DNA from: Gnomoniopsis sp. IMI 355080
Lineage: Eukaryota; Ascomycota; Sordariomycetes; Diaporthales; Gnomoniaceae
Assembly: GCA_027946555.1 (NCBI GenBank)
Contig: JAPEVC010000059.1
Location: forward strand, 100,931-164,930
Length of the DNA: 64,000 nt
Direction of reading: 5' to 3'
Shown: one piece after another, positions 1-10,768 of the stretch
How positions within the stretch are numbered: the first letter of the stretch is position 1
How the letters are laid out: every line of letters begins with the position of its first letter
The notes under the pieces: model-generated
The model's input: the letters and a program-made list of their open reading frames with translations, nothing else
Told to the model about the DNA's origin: nothing
Databases searched by the model: none
Position numbers and translations under genes: made by a program

Positions 1-507
1 TTCAGCACAAGTCATGGGTGTAGACCCCATGCGCAGTACTTTCTCAATGTCTTCCTTAATGACCTGGCTGAATGGGATTTGCAGGCTTAGGTACCTTTGG
101 CCAACGACATTGGTGTAGAAGTGGTTTAAACCAACAAATACATAAATGTACTACCGAAATTCATTACACTGAAGCACCTAGATCTCGCCATTCAAAGAAA
201 TTTCCCCTTTATAGCTATGCGAACCTGTTCCAAATCTTCTGCCTCCCAAGGTACCTCCTGGGTAGGTATCCAGCCCGCGAATCGCAGCTTACCGCCACTT
301 TGCTGATGGTACCGCACGAATTGAGGTGCTTCCTTTCCTCAACTACACGCGTTTCGTGATTATGCAGTGGTCAGCATCCACTCCCAGGATCGGTAGGCCC
401 CAATAGAAAGCCAGACATGCCATCCTCTCCCCAGAGAAATACAACAGAGCATGTTCTCAACTACTACTTATAATTCTTTCTGTGAAGGGAAACAGTTATC
501 GTAGCCT
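1..507. other. Left edge, no gene recognised
   Basis: Both strands carry only short open frames with no recognisable motif. A gene entering from outside the window cannot be excluded. The stretch probably holds the downstream flank of the minus-strand receptor gene that ends at 508. Confidence 0.4.
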
Positions 508-1829
508 TCACACTGATGAAAAGTTGGCAGCGTGAACCCCCTGCTTTGCCGGTGTTGTTGCCCAACTCGGTATTACCGGGACGGGCACATCATCTTGACT
601 ACCACCTCTTTGAACAGCAACATTGCGCGAAGACCCAGATCTCCTGGAACTCCTTTCGTAGTTGCTCATGTAAATCCCAGATGAGTTGCTATGATTGCTC
701 CTAAACGTAATCGTAGACCAGAAAACACGACGGTACTCGTGATCTTTGTCCGATTGGCCCACCATGAAGCGGTACGACGGAAGCATGCCAACAATGACAG
801 ACACTAGCAGCTCGGTATAGCTGTATAAGTTCGTAAGGTGGCTATCGAGCTGCCACAGCTTCACACATCTAAGAGTCTCGAAGGCGATGGTCACGAAGGC
901 AAGACTGCAGATTGCTGATACGCCCATGCGTTGCGATATTGGCATTTTGAGACGCCAGATAATTGGCATGGGAAGGAATACAACTGATGGATAGCAATGT
1001 CAACAAACCAAAGAGAACCTAGATATGTCGACAAAATTGGAAGAGTTGCCTACCAACAAGATCCGAGGACACGTGGAAGAACCACACAAACCAAAGGAAC
1101 GTTCTTTCGAACCACATAACATAGGGCGTGTTGCACTCTTGAAACTTCCAAAGATTGCGTGCGTCGCCACACTGCCCGAATACGCCTATGAGGCAAACAC
1201 CGTACGTGAGAACAATGTAAACCATGGCAACCAGCCATGCTAACTTGAACCGGCGGTGCGAGCCCATGATATACCGGTAAAGACACATGAATGAGATCTT
1301 TACACAGTAAAGAGACGTGAAGAACAGTAATTCTGATGATTTCTCAGTTTTTCTTCAGGCTTCTCGTGTATACACATTCACTCGGCTTTTCGATGTTTTC
1401 ATGCGAGAGTGCTGCTGCTGTAGCAGCAGCAAAGATGAAGGAGATACTGTATTACTCACGACCAGCAAAATTCCACTTGCGCAATGTGATGGTCATGTCG
1501 GCGAATTTGACTGGGTCGGGCATTGGGGATGAACCCACGATAATGGCCGAGAACTGATAGCTCAAAGGTGTAGCCAGAGTCGCTGCAATCATGGCCGCCA
1601 ACATGAGGACGTAGGCCAGTATGCTAAACAAGTCATCCAGATGGAAGCTTTTTACCAAAATGCTGCGAGCAATCAGCCGACCTGCAAGCAGAAGCGTTGC
1701 AACGCCCGTCAGCGTCCAGATCACGGCCTAGAAAAGATGTAAAGTCAGCCCATGTCTGGATGAGGTGGCGCTATGGCTTGCGGTAACTTGCTAGAAAGCC
1801 ACCTTGTGAAATGCCCTGGCCTGCGTCAT
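508..1829 (-). CDS. PTH11-like rhodopsin-fold integral membrane protein
   Basis: Four exons fit in phase: 1829-1803, 1727-1460, 1332-1054 and 983-508, giving 349 aa. The introns are 75, 127 and 70 nt with GTGGCT, GTGAGT and GTAGGC donors. The protein has the multi-helix layout of the fungal rhodopsin-domain family related to Magnaporthe Pth11. Family landmarks are FHLDDLFSILAYVL in the first loop, LYCVKISFMCLYRY in the middle helix, and VVVFLPMPIIWRLKMP before the last helices. The Ser/Arg-rich C-terminal tail is probably cytoplasmic. Members are plasma-membrane receptors or sensors, but the ligand is unknown here. The first ATG (1839) gives a phase that does not join exon 2. The ATG at 1829 joins cleanly, so I chose it. 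The family call is firm; the N-terminus is less sure. Confidence 0.82.
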
Positions 1830-2633
1830 CGTTTGACATGTTGATGAGCAAAAGCTGCCTTGTATCGATTTTGAAAGGTCGGTTGTAGGCGTAGTTTATT
1901 TTGTTTCAAGTAATGCGCAGTCGACAAGAAATGCTCTGGAGAAATGGACATGGCAGAACCCCCAAGTTAGTTCAACTCACTGCTGAAGCAGTTCCGAGAA
2001 GGCTTCAAGACTCGGAGGGTGTCTTGATAGCAGCGATAGGAACATCCCAATGTACGGAACGATGAATATGATTGCCCCCTCTCGGAATGCGTTCCGCGAA
2101 TATCAGAAAGGTGTAGTGGTAGTCTGCGGCACAGCACTGCTACATTAATATGCACCTAGCCAGTCGTCCTGCTGGTTGCCTGTGTAATAGGCAGGCTCTG
2201 AGGCAACCTTGTTACCTTCCTGAAATAAATAAGCGACAGTGATATTGCTCAGCTTTCATGCATCTTCTACTATGGCTTCTTGGCCCCTATTCGTTGTAAG
2301 GGCTCACATTCCCGTCACGCGCTTAAGCGGGTAGTGGTAAGGCAGTATTAAACTCGGAGTAAGCGCCAGCCCTGTGTCCATGGGGCTAGCTTTGGATCCC
2401 ATGAAACCTGCAGCCCCTGGAAGCCACCAGAATCTAGGTACACAGTCGGTCCATCGAGATGGTACTGTATTGCATGCTGTCTAAACATTGTTATGCTCGC
2501 TGAGGTGCCTTTCCCTTCCCTGGCCAAGGAACCATTCCCTCTCCAACTTATTTTCTTTCCAATACAATCTCTTTTGGTTCAAACCATTGTGCTTGCAAAG
2601 ACCTGTGTTATTTATGTGCCTTCTGATGGCAAA
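1830..2633. other. Intergenic between receptor and dioxygenase genes
   Basis: Head-to-head intergenic of about 800 bp, likely holding both promoters. No ORF with family features is seen on either strand. The dioxygenase frame stays open upstream to an ATG at 2493, but that extension has no family resemblance. Confidence 0.4.
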
Positions 2634-3915
2634 ATGCCTGATTCAGCTGCTTCAAACGTGCCCAGCGGTCGAGTTGTTCCGACTATAGACCTATCGTCCC
2701 TCACGACTGAGTCTTCGAACAATGAGCGGCGTACGCAGGCCGCACAGGCCCTTGTTGAAGCCCTACACAGTTTTGGTTTTGCTAAGGTCTCGGGATACGG
2801 TATGACCAGACAAGAAGTTGACGAGGCTCTTGGCTGGGTGAAGAAGTTATTTGATCTCCCAACCAACGAGAAAATGAAGGCCCCGCACCCTCCTACTCCC
2901 ATGCCTCACCGTGGCTATTCCGGGATCGGTAAAGAGAAAGTACATATACATCTTCTCTTTTTTTTACCTCTTCTTCCGTCTTCTAGTATCATCATCTGAC
3001 TGGCCAAAAGGTGTATTCGCAAGATGATGTTGCTGCCCACACTAATGGAGAGACGGACACCGGGCGAGAATTGCGCAAGGTTACTGATTTCAAGGTACGC
3101 ATTTGCAGGTGAATGACTGTTGTCTTGGTTTCACTTTCTCGATCCACCTTTCGAGTACTGAACTTGATGCTAGGAGAGTTATGAGATCGGCTCCAAGCAT
3201 GATGATGTCCAGCCAAATATCTGGCTTCCGGAAGATAGTCTGCCTGGTTTCAAGCAGTTTGGAGAATCTCTCTACGAGCGATTGGCCGGTGTGGGTAGAG
3301 TGCTCATCGACGCCATTAGCCTCGGTCTTGGATTCGACGAACACGAGAAGAAAGCATTGGCGGATATGATGCTCGACAACGGTTGCCAGCTTCGTCTACT
3401 TCATTATCCTGCCGTCAGCAAAGAAAAGCTGCAGAAAGAGGTCTTTGCCAGGCTACCTGCTCACAACGATTGGGGCACATTTACACTGCTCTTTCAAGAC
3501 GATCGTGGAGGGTTGGAGCTCAGGGACGCCGAGAGTGGTGACTATCTCCACGCTGAGCCGGCGGAACATACGCTGGTTTTCAATGTTGGCGATATGCTGC
3601 AGCGATTTTCGAACGGTATGCCAATTGGCTTATCAAGGAAGTCTCATTGAATAAGTGCTGATATACTTTTCGACAGGCTACTTCGTCTCTCCGCTACACC
3701 GTGTCAGCCTTCCTGAGCAGGACAAGGTATCCGATGCCGGCATTCCCGCGCGTTATTCCATTGCATTCTTCGTGGGCCCCCGTATGTCGCATACCGTTGC
3801 GGCTCTTCCGCATTTTGTTACTCAGGAACAACCGTTGAAGTACGAGCCGGTGAGATTTGACAAATATGGCGAGCTCATTAGCAAGTACCAGTATCAGTCT
3901 GAGAATGACAAGTAA
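2634..3915 (+). CDS. Isopenicillin-N-synthase-like 2-oxoglutarate/Fe(II) dioxygenase
   Basis: Exons 2634-2939, 2987-3094, 3174-3615 and 3677-3915 join in phase to 364 aa. The N-terminal DIOX_N part contains VVPTIDLSSL, LHSFGFAKVSGYG and PHRGYSGIGKEK. The C-terminal 2OG-Fe(II) domain has the facial triad HND (HxD, in PAHNDWGTFTLLF), a distal histidine in SPLHRVSL, and the 2-oxoglutarate-binding RYSIAFF arginine. Length matches the family (about 330-370 aa). Such enzymes catalyse O2-dependent hydroxylation, desaturation or ring closure on small molecules, and in fungi they often act as tailoring enzymes. An upstream in-frame ATG at 2493 would add 47 unlikely residues, so 2634 is preferred. The substrate is unknown. 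The UstYa and P450 genes lie downstream on the same strand. Confidence 0.85.
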
Positions 3916-4354
3916 AGTGCTGCTTCCAATAAATTTCCTCCAGGCGGTATCGGTGTGTAGTCTTGTGAGTTGCCATTGGGAGGACGACCTGTACTGGTGC
4001 TTGCTTGGATATTCCTTTGAGGTGTCAATGTCTTGTCATTTCTCGCCATTCATAGTGGCCTCGAGATTCGTGGTAGTGTCGATCGAGGACGAGTTTCGCT
4101 TTCAAGGACCACGCACACTTGCAATGGTGTAAATTCTGCCACCAACACAAACTTTCTGATCAAAAGCCTGTTATGATAGTATTTTCTTGATCGGCTTGGA
4201 CAACCCTTTTACAAACTAGTTATCGAAGACATAAGCCAACTTCGAAATAGCAGATCCACGAATAATCTAGAACCTTGCCTGACCCTACAATGCCTGCTAT
4301 CTACTTGAATGAAAAGATTCAAGCCTCTACATGGGTTCATTGCCGTTGCTTCAA
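3916..4354. other. Intergenic, nothing recognised
   Basis: Tail-to-tail space between the dioxygenase stop and the 3' end of the small minus-strand candidate. No coding, RNA or repeat signal is seen. Confidence 0.4.
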
Positions 4355-4705
4355 TTACCCATCTCGCTTTTGCGTGACCTCCACTTCGTCAACAGCCGGC
4401 GGACCCCACCAACCATTCGTATCCTCGGGAATATACCCAGCATTAGCGATTTGGGTGCTTGAGATTGATCAGCGGCTTATCATGCCTCAGATGAATGTAA
4501 ACATATATGATTTGCCTCACTCTAAATCATCCTCTCGATCGTTATCTATAGAAGATCTCGTTTAGCAGGTGGATTTGGGCAATTCAACAGCCATATACGA
4601 ATCCTAGCAGCAGAAGCGTCCAGGGTACAAGCACTTACTCTGCACCGGCACGGCAGTGATACCAAGTAGCATGTTAAGTATAACGAAGGCTTTGGCCTGC
4701 TTCAT
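4355..4705 (-). CDS. Possible small secreted peptide or precursor
   Basis: An ATG at 4705 opens a textbook signal peptide, beginning MKQAKAFVILNMLLGITAVP. A strong donor (GTAAGT, 4638-4633) follows. A second open frame at 4457-4355 reads NAGYIPEDTNGWWGPP, then an acidic stretch, and ends QKRDG just before the stop. QKR is a Kex2-type dibasic site. Joining 4705-4635 to 4457-4355 gives 57 aa but uses a weak donor (GTGCTT). The strong donor is out of phase with the attractive frame and would give a basic peptide instead. A secreted precursor with an aromatic-rich segment, sitting between an oxidative enzyme and a UstYa gene, suggests a RiPP precursor. The splice conflict and single copy make this tentative. 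Confidence 0.3.
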
Positions 4706-6270
4706 CTTGCTGAGGTAGTTGGTGTGTGAGTTGTGATGTTCGGGAATATCTAGGAATCCGTCCAATCTTTTCAGACTACAAAAAGTTTTCTAAAGGTAGT
4801 TAGCAAAAACATTTAGCATAAGAGCCCAGGCATCTTGGTTTACGTACTGTTAAATATAGGGTATGAAGAGAATTCATGTGCGTATCTGCCTGTATAGCTG
4901 AATATTGGTATGTAGGGTTCCTGGACGCTAAGAAAGGGGTCTCGTCCTTTGTGGACATTACGTACGGCGACTAGTACAGAGGTGGTGTGAACAATAATCA
5001 CATCACATCCAGCCTTATTGTTCACACCACATCCAGCCTTGGAAAAGACTCTCTATCTGGCAGACGCATTAGCGAGCACCGCCTTTCAAGGATGGCATGC
5101 GTGGCCCCGCAAGATGATGAAGATCCCGTCCGAGAACTTCATAGGCTGAAAGGTATGCGGGTGGCATTGTCGGTTAAGCAACACCCAAAACAGCTCAACG
5201 GCGGTTCCGAGACAGACCAATGTTATCTTCTGAAGCAAGTGAATATCACAATGTGCTAGGAGCACAGTGTAAATGAGGGTATCTGAACCTTGACCAAGTA
5301 CACTATTACGCATCAATCAACATCACGTCTAGTGGCACACAACACACCCAGTTACTACCTAGGTGCCTGGGTAAATGTGTACGTGATCAACGGGTCGTAT
5401 TGCTTTGCCTCAGCTTGCAACCTCCAGACACATCGTGTAACCTTCAACAAACTTATTGTGGTAGGTTAGGTCCTTAATATATCTGACCATCCGGTAGCTG
5501 GTCACTTTCAGGCTGTCAGTATTCACCTGCGTCATGTGGCACAGATAAATTAGGGTTACCTTGAGCAATTAATAAAAGGCAGTTGTATAGGGAGAGCGTG
5601 CGCGGCTATTACAAAGTTTATGAAGCACCCATAAGGTATTGAAGTCGTCCCTACCACTGATGGGGACTTTGGTGGTAACACTGGGAGGCGGATAGATTGA
5701 CAGGCAATTCTAAGGAAGGACATTGGAAAGATGGAGCTTAATAATTACTTTCGAACGGTTCAAGGCTGGACTTGGGTCTGGCTACCTAGGTACTTCTATC
5801 TGGCTGAACGCGAATGCTCCACTAGTTTCTTGTTTGCTGTCAGCCTGTGCCGCAACCAGCCTTGTAAGCCGTGATATTGCCCCTTGAAGGTCGTCCAATG
5901 GACTAGGCACGATAGCCCCTGCCAGAAGTCGCGCTGATTCCAGACATTATCCGATGAGCCTGGCCCATTGTATATGTCCCGACGTTGCATGCTTATGAAG
6001 TTATAGAGAGCTGATGTAGATCACAAATGCCCGCTCGTGTTGCCATAATTTTAGAAAGTATGATATTGGAATATCAGAACGTATTATCTTTCGTCACGTC
6101 GCGCGCCTAGCGGCATTCGAGCGGTTGCGATCTCCCAGTCTAGCGAAGGACGACCAACCCCAGAACTTGTATGAGTTCTCCATATAAAATCTTCACCCCT
6201 TTTGGATGTGCTGTCGAGCCTGATTCTGTGCTCGGGTCTTAATCTTCCGTGCTTCTTCCAAAGTTCGATC
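4706..6270. other. Long intergenic with one perfect hairpin
   Basis: About 1.6 kb without a supportable gene. It contains a perfect 14-bp inverted repeat (arms 4984-4997 and 5015-5028, 17-nt spacer). It also has two copies of the decamer family TACCTAGGT(A/G), at 5357 and 5784. The last few hundred bases presumably hold the UstYa promoter. Confidence 0.5.
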
Positions 6271-7305
6271 ATGGGCGTTACCTCCGAGCGACATATTGAA
6301 ACAGAAAGGCTGATGCCGCAACCCGGCAGACCAGTGCCCACTACCAGTTCATCAGATGCGAGCCGACTCTGCAAGCTGAAGGCATATTTCTGTTGGAGCC
6401 ACAGCTGCAGTACAAGTGTACACATCATTCTTCACGCATTTCTCTCTGCTGCTCTATTATGCTGCGTCGCCGCTCTTTGGGCAAAGCGCTATGAGCGCAG
6501 TGATTGTCTGGAGCGCTACTTTTACTACTGTAGGTCGGCAACGTACTGATTGCGTGTCTATACGAGTAACAGCAGCTGAAGGAATAAGCAGCACCCGCTA
6601 TTGAGATCACCAAGCCTGGTACGCGGGTGTCGCATTTTAACAACACAAAGTGGTCACCCTTCAATCCAAGCAGCGGCACGCCGCTAGAGTACGTTCATGG
6701 CAACTGGACAAATCTCTTGCAAAGTCAGTTTCCTTGTCCTTCGGTGTGCACTTGATTTCAGTAGTGAAAGACACTGACAAGCCCGTCTCAACACAAAAGT
6801 TGGAAATGTGGGCCTTAGTGAGGAGGAAATGGTTCAGGCAGGCGCCTCGACCGAGAGCGCAGTCCGGCTCCCCCCAGAGAGTGGTGGCGGATACATGGCC
6901 TACCTTGCATCTCACCATCACCTCCACTGCCTCAATCTACTGCATCAAAGTCTTCATCCCGACTACTACAAGACACGTAGCGCAGTATGGCTTGGAGTAT
7001 CTGACTCGAGGAGATCAGACCACTTCGACCACTGCATTGAGGCCTTGCGGCAGTACATAATGTGCAACGCCGATGCAACCGTTGTTACTCACTCGTGGTA
7101 TGAGAGCATTTCTGAGCCTGTATCTAATCAGGAAAATCCAAGAAGATGTGCCGACTGGGATGCTCATTGGGACTGGCAAGAGAAACGTCAAAGTCCAGCA
7201 CCAAAGTCGCCCATCAAGAAGCCCGAAGACGTGGTAGGAAGGCCGCTGAGCCCAGCGAAACCCCCACCAGGAAGTCTCAGCATGTATGTCAACTTGCATG
7301 AATAG
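6271..7305 (+). CDS. UstYa-family (DUF3328) oxidase
   Basis: Exons 6271-6529, 6592-6723 and 6782-7305 join in phase (introns 62 and 58 nt) to 304 aa. Residues about 1-45 are a polar N-terminus. They are followed by a helix around IILHAFLSAALLCCVAALW that should anchor it in the membrane. The joined first splice restores YYSPAIE, the family's conserved YSPA block. Both signature motifs are present: HHHLHCLN and HFDHCIEALR (HxxHC), proposed to bind a metal. UstYa proteins catalyse oxidative cyclisation or hydroxylation of peptide side chains in fungal RiPP pathways such as ustiloxin, and also occur in other clusters. The Pro/Lys-rich C-terminal extension is longer than usual. A dioxygenase lies upstream and a P450 downstream on the same strand. 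Family certain, substrate unknown. Confidence 0.88.
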
Positions 7306-8154
7306 GCTGCTGGTCTCTGTGTATTTTATATGAAGGGGGCTCTACCTACACTATCGGCTATTCTTCCCTCAAGTCAGAGAGACATCATCCGTCAATTGCA
7401 CTCCACTTGAGACTCATGCAGACTAAGGCTCAGACGAAGCCGGATCGTCAACTTCGAGCAATATCACATAGGTCATAAGTACCCAAGTTTTTTTCCAGAG
7501 GGTATTGGCGTTGATAGTGGCCATATAATTCCAAATGGTCTGTATACAGGTGACTGACACTTACCTAGGTGCGCAAGTCACATTGTACTGTATACATCAA
7601 CGACTCAAATACCCTTATGGAGTCCAGGGGTATTGATTAGAGAGGAGCAATGCTACATGAGCTGAGATACGTCACACTTGTAGTACTATTGACAGCTCAC
7701 CCACTGTGAGGATTCATTGACAGGTAGGTGCCTGGTGTTAGTGCCCGATTATGGTTGCTTGGAAATTGAATGCCAAAAATTCGAAAGACAGAAATTACAT
7801 ACCTTGACCGGAGAGTATTGGACCCATGAGGAATCAGAATTGCTCTACCAGGATGCATTTCCCCAAAGCAGTCAAACGATGCCGTTCTACATGTCAGCTT
7901 GCATTCATACCTGGGTACAGAATACCCCCGGGCCGGGTCTGACGGGAGTTTCGCGCAGGCTAAAGTACAGTTGGTGACCCAACATTGCTTTGCCGCACAA
8001 CGCAGCCTGAGGCCACAACCAATTGAGTTGGCCCGAAAGGGAGCTGTTTCGAACACACTGAACCCTTTCAAAAGTCAAACGAGCAGGCAAGCTTGCAACG
8101 CACCACCTAGATACGAGCTCGTCCTGGCTCGCAGAGAGGCGACTGACAATTGCG
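7306..8154. other. Intergenic between UstYa and P450 genes
   Basis: Overlapping short open frames on both strands (7697-8318) have no recognisable domain. A TACCTAGGTG copy lies at 7563. This interval probably carries the UstYa terminator and the P450 promoter. Confidence 0.4.
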
Positions 8155-10092
8155 ATGGCGGTCACGCTGCCATTACTAGGCCACATTTGGGCCCAATTGT
8201 TGGTATCCAGCTTTGCATGTGTGAGTTCTACCATGCTACCCTCAGTAAGTTCTCATTGACATACATCTCACGCTTCTCTTCTGTACTTAGGGCACTATCT
8301 ACTTCGTGGGAAGGATAATCTATAATGTATATTTTCATCCGCTCTCGAAATATCCGGGACCAAAACTCGCTGCCATAACCGATCTTTGGTGGGCCTCCGC
8401 TAGGTATGTATGATGGAGCCCACTGTTGCCAATCTTGCAAGTCTGCACTTACATCGGTACATTGGACTGATATAGGAATATTTTCCAGTATAACACGGAG
8501 GTACCCGTGGATAATCGAAGACGTTCTGAGGAAATACGGTGATGTTGTTCGTATTGCTCCTAATGAGCTCGTGTTCCTGGAACCACAAGCAGCAAAAGGT
8601 CAGTATTGGGAGCACGACATTTGCTTCCTGTTGGTGTATGAGAAACTAAGTTTAAGTGACCACGCTAGATATACACCTTTCTCAGGAAAAGAATCTAGAA
8701 CTCTTCGTCCAAGTCGGATACGACGCTCTAGACACTGGTGATGGTGGTATTTCGGGAGAAACCAATCCCATAAGGCATCGGGAGATAGCCAAAAAGGTGG
8801 CCCCAGCCCTCAGTACCCGGAGCTTCAAAGCTAAAGAAGCCACGGTCCATAAGCATCTCGACTTCTTCATCCAAAGAATGAAAGAAGTTTGCTCGGTGGG
8901 GAAAGGTGCCGAGCTGCAGCAGTGGACAGATTGGCTAGCGTTGGATCTCTCCGCGGACATGACCTATTGTCTCGACATGGGCCAAATGCGAGATAGTAAG
9001 TATAGACAGCCTTCAAGCCTCTTCAAATCTTACTAACACGATATAGTGAAAGACTCTATTCTTCTGAGCTCAACTTTAAAGTTGAACTTGTTCCTGACTA
9101 TGAGCCAGATCACCAGGAAGTTCAGCCTGCTCGGCCCTCTGACTTACCTAACCATCCCTCCCTCTGTCTGGTCTGCAATGCCAAAACTTATCAAGATGAA
9201 TTCTGAAGATTTCAAGCGGCGCCTCGAGCTCCGAGGTAGAACAGACCACCTGGACTACTTCGAACAGCTCGCACCGGCCGACGAGCCCGTGCCAACGGAC
9301 AAGAAACAACTCTATCATTTAGAGAACGTAGCAGCACAATTGCTTATAGCTAGCTGGCAACCTCTAGCGAATCAGTTCTACTCATTGATATTTTTCCTTC
9401 TCCGGGAACCCGAAGCCTACGCCACGATCATCGAGGAGATACGGGCAGCATTCCAGGACATCAAGGCTATTAAAACCGAAAGTGTAGGACCTTTGAAATA
9501 TCTAAATGCCTGTATACAAGAAAGTCTCCGTCTCCACCCAGAGACAACAGATGGGTTGCCACGCATAAGTCCCGGAGCTTCTGTAGCAGGGCGATATATT
9601 TCCCAAGGGGTGAGTCTCGCATTCCATATACCTTCTGAAGCCGCGGAGTACACGGAAAGAAGCTCAGCACTGAGGTTTAAGCAGGTCACTTGCCAAGTTA
9701 GCTACTTCGCTGCAACACGAAGCCCACGTTACTTTACCGACCCGCTCAGCTTTCGACCGGAACGGTGGCTGTCTCCCGACCATCCCAGATTCAACCCGAG
9801 GTATCAAGACGATGACCTCAAGGCCTCCAAGCCTTTCAGCCAGGGTCCAAGAGGCTGCTCGGGTGGGGCGGTAGCCCTCAACGTGATTCGATTATTCATC
9901 GCAAAGGTCCTCTGGCAATTCGATCTCGAGGCGGCGCCGGGTCAGAAGGGACTGTCCTTTGACAATGATTTCAAGTTTGGCACCTTTTGGGAGAGGCCAC
10001 AATTTTGGGTTCACTTCAAATCGAGAGAAAGATCCGAGACGGAAGTCTGCGTAGAAGAGGCTCAAGAAAGGCTGCGAGCTCCCTTCGAATGA
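8155..10092 (+). CDS. Cytochrome P450 with atypical I-helix
   Basis: Six exons fit: 8155-8244, 8291-8403, 8489-8598, 8669-8995, 9047-9609 and 9685-10092, giving 536 aa. Exon 1 could instead end at 8220, also in phase. An N-terminal membrane anchor is followed by the fungal signature [15 protein letters not shown] and [23 protein letters not shown]. ExxR of the K-helix is ESLR, the PERF-like motif is RPERW, and the heme-binding loop is [11 protein letters not shown] with the thiolate Cys. It resembles the trichothecene/aflatoxin-type P450s (CYP58/65-like), expected in the ER. The I-helix motif normally reading AGxE/DTT is ASWQPL, so the acid-alcohol pair for O2 activation is absent. The last intron is 75 nt with no stop, so its retention would stay in frame. 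Confidence 0.85.
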
Positions 10093-10768
10093 CAGGTCTA
10101 AAGCCCTGGAGATACTTGTCCCAGCCGCTGCACTCCCCAGGCGAATAAAGCAAGTCTTTGGCGTGGGCAAATTTGGCAAGTCGAGGTACAAGAGAAAGTG
10201 TCAATAATACGTGGAGGATACTTGGCTCAGTGGCGCCCGCGCACGACCGTCACTTAGTCGGATATAATTATACACACTGCTCGTCATGTTTTCTCTCAAT
10301 ATTGGATGATCTACGAATTCCCTCCGGCTTGCAAGGTCGCCGCGTATCAATAAATCGGCCTACCCAGGTAGATTCTAGATGTTTTCCGGTGCCCATTCCT
10401 CAACGCTAGTCTCCGTCAATTCTCTTTCTCTTTTCCTTCATCATTAGCGCCTTGCCTCTGTTCTCCTGTTTCCATGTCCACTTTCTACCTACCTAGCTAG
10501 GTAGGTAAGTAGGTATATGCCTGCCCAGGACATATGTGAAATCGAGGTAAATCGTTGAATTTTCAGTGTCTAGTAATGTTGAAAATGGAATGAAGGGCAA
10601 TGATCATTTCACACGAAACTATTAAAACAATCTTATTCTATTGCGTCAATTGCTTATGGTAAAAGGGAACAGATGCTGTAACAAAACAAAATCATCAAAT
10701 CCATTCTCTTGTTATGTGGCCACCGATCATCTTCATAGGCCGCCTTGCTTGGGCTGAGTAACATTTCT
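10093..10768. other. Tail-to-tail intergenic with a 22-bp palindrome
   Basis: No gene is seen between the P450 and the minus-strand ankyrin gene. A perfect 22-bp palindrome spans 10486-10507, centred on CTAGCTAG and built from TACC/GGTA steps. It could form a transcript hairpin, but its role is unknown. Confidence 0.45.

Noticed and set aside
7697..8318. Several overlapping ORFs between the UstYa and P450 genes, considered as a RiPP precursor
   Set aside because: No signal peptide, no repeated core and no Kex2 site pattern in any frame.
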